The translations under genes were made by a program, and so were the position numbers. This document shows, one piece after another, positions 61,401-64,000 of a stretch of DNA of 64,000 bases (positions within the stretch are counted from its first letter, which is position 1; each line of letters opens with the position of its first letter). The DNA is from Methylomonas sp. 11b (GTDB lineage Bacteria; Pseudomonadota; Gammaproteobacteria; Methylococcales; Methylomonadaceae): the NCBI RefSeq assembly GCF_000515215.1, contig NZ_KI911557.1, positions 3,281,741 through 3,345,740 on the forward strand. The letters are read 5' to 3'. Below the pieces are notes generated by a model. The model saw nothing but the letters and a program-made list of their open reading frames with translations. It was not told where the DNA came from and ran no database searches.

Positions 61401-63664
61401 GTCAGTTTTTGCTGACCGCGCTCGTCGGTCGCGAAATCCAGTTTCACCAGGCTATGCTTGCCGCTACCCGGCTGTTCCAGCATCACATCGACCACGCCGC
61501 CGGCTTTGGCGGCCGGCTTGCCGTCGGCATAGCTGGATTGCAACAGCAATTGCAAATCCTGATCCCCAACCGCCGCGACGGTTTTATTAAAACGCACGGC
61601 CGGCTGCGCTTCGGACAAGGTGGCATAAATGCTGTCGGTCAAAATCGCATTGCCGCCGGCCGCGTCCTGAGCGCGCACCATTAAAGAATAAATCCATTCC
61701 TGATCCGACTTTTCCTGGTCGGTTGCCGGTACGGTAAACTCGAAACTGCCGTCGCCGCTTTCATCCAGCTTGGCGGCGGTTTCCCAAGGGTTGCTGGCAT
61801 CGACAGCTTGGCGTTCTTCGATAGAGCTATACAACCGTTGCGGTTGGGTCAATGGCGCGGCGGATTTGACCTGGCCGAAATAGTCGTTGCCGGCGGCTAA
61901 ACCCGCGCCGGCTTCGGTGACAAATTGCGGCGCTTCGAACTTTTTCCGGTACAGAAACACTTCAAATTTGACGTTCTGCGGCACACCGCCGCTGTAGCGT
62001 TTGGCGCGGAATTTTAGTTTAAACGGCTGGCCGGCCTGTACCACCGGGCTGCGATCCAGCCATTCCAGGTAAAACGTGGGTTTAATGTAATCGCGCACCC
62101 GAAACTCGCCACCGTAGGCTTTGTGGTCTATCTCGGCCAGTAAGCGATACAAGCCCGGCGTCTGGCTGGGATCGAGATCGAAACTACCGGAAAACGAACC
62201 GAAATCGCTGAGCTGAGTTTGGCCTTGCAAACCGGTGGCGTTGCCGTCGGCACGAATCAGAGACACATCGGTTTGTTTGGATTGAAACGCCGGAATCCGC
62301 AACTGGCCGTCCTGTAAATTGCGCACGATGCCTTTGTAATAAAAGGTTTCGCCGGGCTTGAAGATTGGCCTGTCAGTCATCACGAATACCGCGTCGTCCT
62401 TGGCTTGCGTCGGCAAGAAGTCGGTGGCAGTCAGGGCGGTGCGCGCCGCTTCGTTAGGCTTAGCAGGCGGCGCATCGACCCGCACCAGCAATTTGCCATC
62501 CAACACGCCATCCAGGTTGTTAAAACTCAATTCGCCGGCGGCGTTGGTGCTGGCCGGCAAGGTTTGCCAGCGGCCACGCCCATCGCGGTAACTGACTTTG
62601 GCACCGGCCACCGGCTGTAAATCGCGGTTCATCGCCCGCACTAGCAATTGCTCGCTAGACTGTTTGACCTGCACCGCCAGGCTGCTGACCTGAATCAGAC
62701 ACTGCGCTTCGTTTTTGCCTTGCACCGCTTGCAGCAAATAAATGCCGTCCGGCAATGGGTCGAGCGCCACTTGACGGACTTTATAGCGATGCTCGCTCCA
62801 GGTATCTTCGTTAAACCACCAGCCCAAATCATGAGTTTGCTGACCGTTGCGCAGCAAATCCAGGTAACTTTCTTTCACCACCGTAAACCCTTTCGGCGGC
62901 GCGACTAAAACCTGCTGCGGCACCGACACCAGCGGCTTTTCTGTGACGGTGAGCACCGAGCCGCTGAAATTGGTTTCTTTCAAAGACTTGCGAAACTCGA
63001 CATCCAGCATGCCGCGCAACAGCTTCAACGGCGATTGCGCATTGTTGAGACCCTTGGCGAAATAATGGCCGGGGTTCAGCTCGCTGACCGGCTGCTCGTA
63101 ACTGCGACTGACGTTGAACTGGCCATCCAGAAAGCTTTCCAGGTTATTGGCTTTTAGCACTCGGAGTAGCATCGGCTGGTCGGTGAGGGTGTAATCGAGG
63201 CGAATGTTGGGGGCTTCGGTGTTGGTGAAGCTGCGTTCGGCGGTTAGGTAGAATGGGCTGCCAGCCCATGAAGCGGTTGCGGTTAGTAATGTTACAAGCA
63301 GTAAGAAATGGCTGATGGCTTTGAGTAGCGCGCTGGGATTTTGTGTCGCTGTCGCGACGGGTTGTTTAATGTCGGTTCGCGGACCGACAACCGCGATACT
63401 TTTCTTTGCTTGGCCAAAGAAAAGTATCCAAAAGAAAGGCCACCCGGACGCCGCTTTGATCCTGCGCGCCGAAGCTTTTGTCGAGGGTTTTCGGAAGGGG
63501 CTTCCCAGCCCCTCCGAAAACGAGCGGCATCCCTGCCGCTCCCCTAACGGGCAATTCTCGCCAAAAGCTCCGGTGCTCGGCGCGGCATACGGGAGAAAAC
63601 CTACTCCAACTTTCCGAATCGCAACACTGATACTGGTTATTGCTATTAAATTGTGCTTAGGCAT
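58478..63664 (-). CDS. Alpha-2-macroglobulin family protein
   Basis: A very large envelope protein (about 1600-1730 residues). It has MG domains, the bait-region area, ADLLRKPNFS, the A2M core GWFPHVITDAKGNATIDVDMPANVTEWLVTAVASDKDGRIGE, and a thioester motif YPYGCTEQLAHS (C-T-E-Q) about residue 1225, followed by the alpha-toroid and receptor-like end. These trap proteases in the periplasm. The signal peptide (AISHFLLLVTLLTATASWAG) begins 110 codons after the only in-frame ATG (63664), because dispersed repeat copy F fills the 5' end; no ATG, GTG or TTG lies between. True start unresolved. A PbpC partner is not visible. Confidence 0.9.
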   Translation of the reverse strand: MPKHNLIAITSISVAIRKVGVGFLPYAAPSTGAFGENCPLGERQGCRSFSEGLGSPFRKPSTKASARRIKAASGWPFFWILFFGQAKKSIAVVGPRTDIKQPVATATQNPSALLKAISHFLLLVTLLTATASWAGSPFYLTAERSFTNTEAPNIRLDYTLTDQPMLLRVLKANNLESFLDGQFNVSRSYEQPVSELNPGHYFAKGLNNAQSPLKLLRGMLDVEFRKSLKETNFSGSVLTVTEKPLVSVPQQVLVAPPKGFTVVKESYLDLLRNGQQTHDLGWWFNEDTWSEHRYKVRQVALDPLPDGIYLLQAVQGKNEAQCLIQVSSLAVQVKQSSEQLLVRAMNRDLQPVAGAKVSYRDGRGRWQTLPASTNAAGELSFNNLDGVLDGKLLVRVDAPPAKPNEAARTALTATDFLPTQAKDDAVFVMTDRPIFKPGETFYYKGIVRNLQDGQLRIPAFQSKQTDVSLIRADGNATGLQGQTQLSDFGSFSGSFDLDPSQTPGLYRLLAEIDHKAYGGEFRVRDYIKPTFYLEWLDRSPVVQAGQPFKLKFRAKRYSGGVPQNVKFEVFLYRKKFEAPQFVTEAGAGLAAGNDYFGQVKSAAPLTQPQRLYSSIEERQAVDASNPWETAAKLDESGDGSFEFTVPATDQEKSDQEWIYSLMVRAQDAAGGNAILTDSIYATLSEAQPAVRFNKTVAAVGDQDLQLLLQSSYADGKPAAKAGGVVDVMLEQPGSGKHSLVKLDFATDERGQQKLTIPALKEFGRLTAVARLESLDGRNLNHPASSQPGTLIVAGSGGEAVADNQELELYTPTTILSPGEQAKVFALLPKAWGNNESGAIWETVAGARLFDSRSAPAQGRSRWFEVTAKPEYGTGFYHTVTVPVAGGKYKEQTLGFRIVPWEKRLQIAIEPEKAETEPLKPTQIKLQVKRADGSPAANTEIAVSIVDRAVYAVQAEFRPGIFDFFYPLQRSNLATFYSDDLQGYGYADLLRKPNFSLSALKSQSKLAKKAMRDTAGWFPHVITDAKGNATIDVDMPANVTEWLVTAVASDKDGRIGETTGQFRSVTDVAVDMVGPQFLRQGDEVDVAVKLTNHLAQPVKLTGSISLPDALPVQSGETAPQAELAAKAEQLWPLRLSANDRQGAPALKVALTAPAGVRVGGAEEFEIPLKAAALPQVYSSVQQDNLLRIDLPEQAQPRQVTVRVNSGLLGAALQAASTLVQYPYGCTEQLAHSTVPNLVLMDLIERAGLKSEQLGPLENTLQRAMQNAALGVRKLIQNQKADGGFALWPSDSEPTVPVTLIALQALKYANDLQVEGVNNAYFKGMDWLNNHAEGNATADGFVLSGFATVGYAYNAPWQQQADFVEKLLADAHAGAGDLIAALRIVKAYENQNWHSFNQQFKDRPQLKTDLLKRLQLALDALDPANYQQQRGELYNSLGFGFGLPSLISAGLGTLNDAQALPPALEAKLKRLLLQSQQNGYWQSTYDTAQVIFNSRELLSKEAAAAAKQNSRSISVSSKDGFALGTLQRIPGGYLGNFNRFGDSPDLSELHLAELNADEIASATVAVEVPYQAVAARAAGLEVQRNFRRITAKGSELIDMSQALKSGDVVVSEVRVKRSADAGRPAPGSEYVVIEDGIPSSAEGQENDETYLADAKIQPKDDSYWANIKETQRYPDRIVRVAKLQVGGELTLYQVWRVARAGSAAIPPASGFDMYNEAVQGNSLAGRVNVR
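63342..63600 (-). repeat. Structured dispersed repeat, copy F
   Basis: Reverse orientation: TGTGTCGCTGTCGCGACGG to GCGGCATACGGGAGAAAAC. Long stem GATACTTTTCTTTG/CAAAGAAAAGTATC, different from copies A, C, D and E at two positions with both arms changed; TCGCGG/CCGCGA; GAGCGGCA/TGCCGCTC with TCCC loop; TTTTCGG...CCGAAAA. It lies immediately before the signal-peptide codons of the alpha-2-macroglobulin gene and is in frame with it. Confidence 0.93.
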
Positions 63665-63691
63665 TTTCGACCCCAATGTTTGTTAGTGTCA

Positions 63692-64000
63692 TTACTGTTT
63701 TTTATGCCGCCTTTTTTGAGCACGACGAATTTCAGTGACATAGTGACGAAACAGCGCAGCTGTGGATGAATCATAGGAATCCGACGATGGGGTATACAGA
63801 GAGCCAAAACGGGGTAGTACGTAAGGTGAGCGATCACCTAGCAGGAATAGCAGGTAGGTTATTCCTGCTTCTAGGAAAACGGGGCATCTTGCGTTAGCCT
63901 GCTCAGTTGAGTCTGTTGCCCCCTGAACGACATCTCCAGGCTTTCCCGCTCCCTTCAAAACCTCAACGATTCGACCTTCGAAGTCAAAATTTGGCGCATA
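63692..64000 (-). CDS. Partial protein, possibly NTR/TIMP-like domain
   Basis: The frame is open to the right edge, so the N terminus is missing. The visible 102 residues read YAPNFDFEGRIVEVLKGAGKPGD, then ARCPVFLEAGITYLLFLLGDRSPYVLPRFGSL, and a basic end RRAQKRRHKKQ. The G-x-I-V-E-V-L-K-G strand followed by C-x3-L/F-E-x-G-x-x-Y-L-L-F resembles bacterial NTR/TIMP-like (OB-fold) domains, often secreted. This is a resemblance only. It ends 28 bases before the alpha-2-macroglobulin start region. Confidence 0.6.
   Translation of the reverse strand, partial: YAPNFDFEGRIVEVLKGAGKPGDVVQGATDSTEQANARCPVFLEAGITYLLFLLGDRSPYVLPRFGSLYTPSSDSYDSSTAALFRHYVTEIRRAQKRRHKKQ

Noticed and set aside
1..64000. CRISPR arrays
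   Set aside because: The repeats are dispersed and palindromic, with no regular spacing of short direct repeats and no cas genes.
1..64000. tRNA or rRNA genes
   Set aside because: No tRNA-like or rRNA segments noticed when reading both strands; only RNase P RNA was recognised. A tRNAscan search could still find one.

Overview
The window looks like chromosome from a gammaproteobacterial methanotroph, most likely Methylomonas or a close relative. The main reason is a complete soluble methane monooxygenase (sMMO) operon, mmoXYBZDC, followed by the chaperonin-like mmoG and the sigma-54 activator mmoR. The other genes fit a Gram-negative gammaproteobacterium: pilT/pilU, polA, kup, RNase P RNA, TonB/ExbB/ExbD, and PEP-CTERM proteins. 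This assignment is inferred from gene content; no rRNA is present.

Layout from left to right. 1-1757: end of a tripartite efflux operon (outer-membrane lipoprotein, then periplasmic adaptor running off the edge). 2019-2762: a MetF-like protein. 2987-11857: the tryptophan genes trpE, trpG, trpD and trpC, all on the minus strand but separated by accessory genes (DUF4160/DUF2442 pair, small membrane protein, flavoprotein, PEP-CTERM-like protein, orphan ribbon-helix-helix protein, and an acetyltransferase between two inverted repeat copies). 11966-21505: the sMMO island with a sigma-54 promoter, an inverted repeat upstream of it, internal hairpins and a terminator. 21604-27045: FAH-family hydrolase, His-rich lipoprotein, Kup and TonB-ExbB-ExbD. 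27132-31380: RimK-like ligase, methionine-salvage genes mtnB-mtnD-mtnC, RNase P RNA and a PaiB-like protein. 32494-38204: NfeD/stomatin pair and a MoxR-DUF58-transglutaminase operon. 38351-42194: DksA-like protein, PilT, PilU and MltB. 42200-45388: repeat-rich stretch with a PEP-CTERM protein and the first RAYT transposase. 45411-48188: polA. 48356-54707: Uma2 protein and an iron-uptake-type FecI/FecR/TonB-receptor/PepSY set. 54869-64000: dicarboxylate or glutamate symporter, second RAYT, a frameshifted membrane coiled-coil gene, a giant alpha-2-macroglobulin, and a partial gene at the edge.

The sMMO genes work as one unit. MmoXYZ is the hydroxylase, MmoC the reductase and MmoB the coupling protein. 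MmoD and MmoG serve assembly, and MmoR is the expected activator of the sigma-54 promoter at 21388-21403. A 97-residue protein of unknown function sits inside the operon between mmoC and mmoG.

The least explained feature is a roughly 250-base intergenic repeat present in six near-complete copies (3800, 4737, 31784, 42206, 44206, 63342) plus one fragment. Comparing copies shows at least four stems in which both arms changed together, so base pairing is kept while sequence differs. Two copies flank an AT-rich acetyltransferase gene in inverted orientation, and one has merged with the 5' end of the alpha-2-macroglobulin gene. Two separate RAYT genes are each bracketed by inverted copies of their own, different palindromes. 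Palindromic repeats therefore seem to be a major force in this genome, and one lies in frame inside polA.
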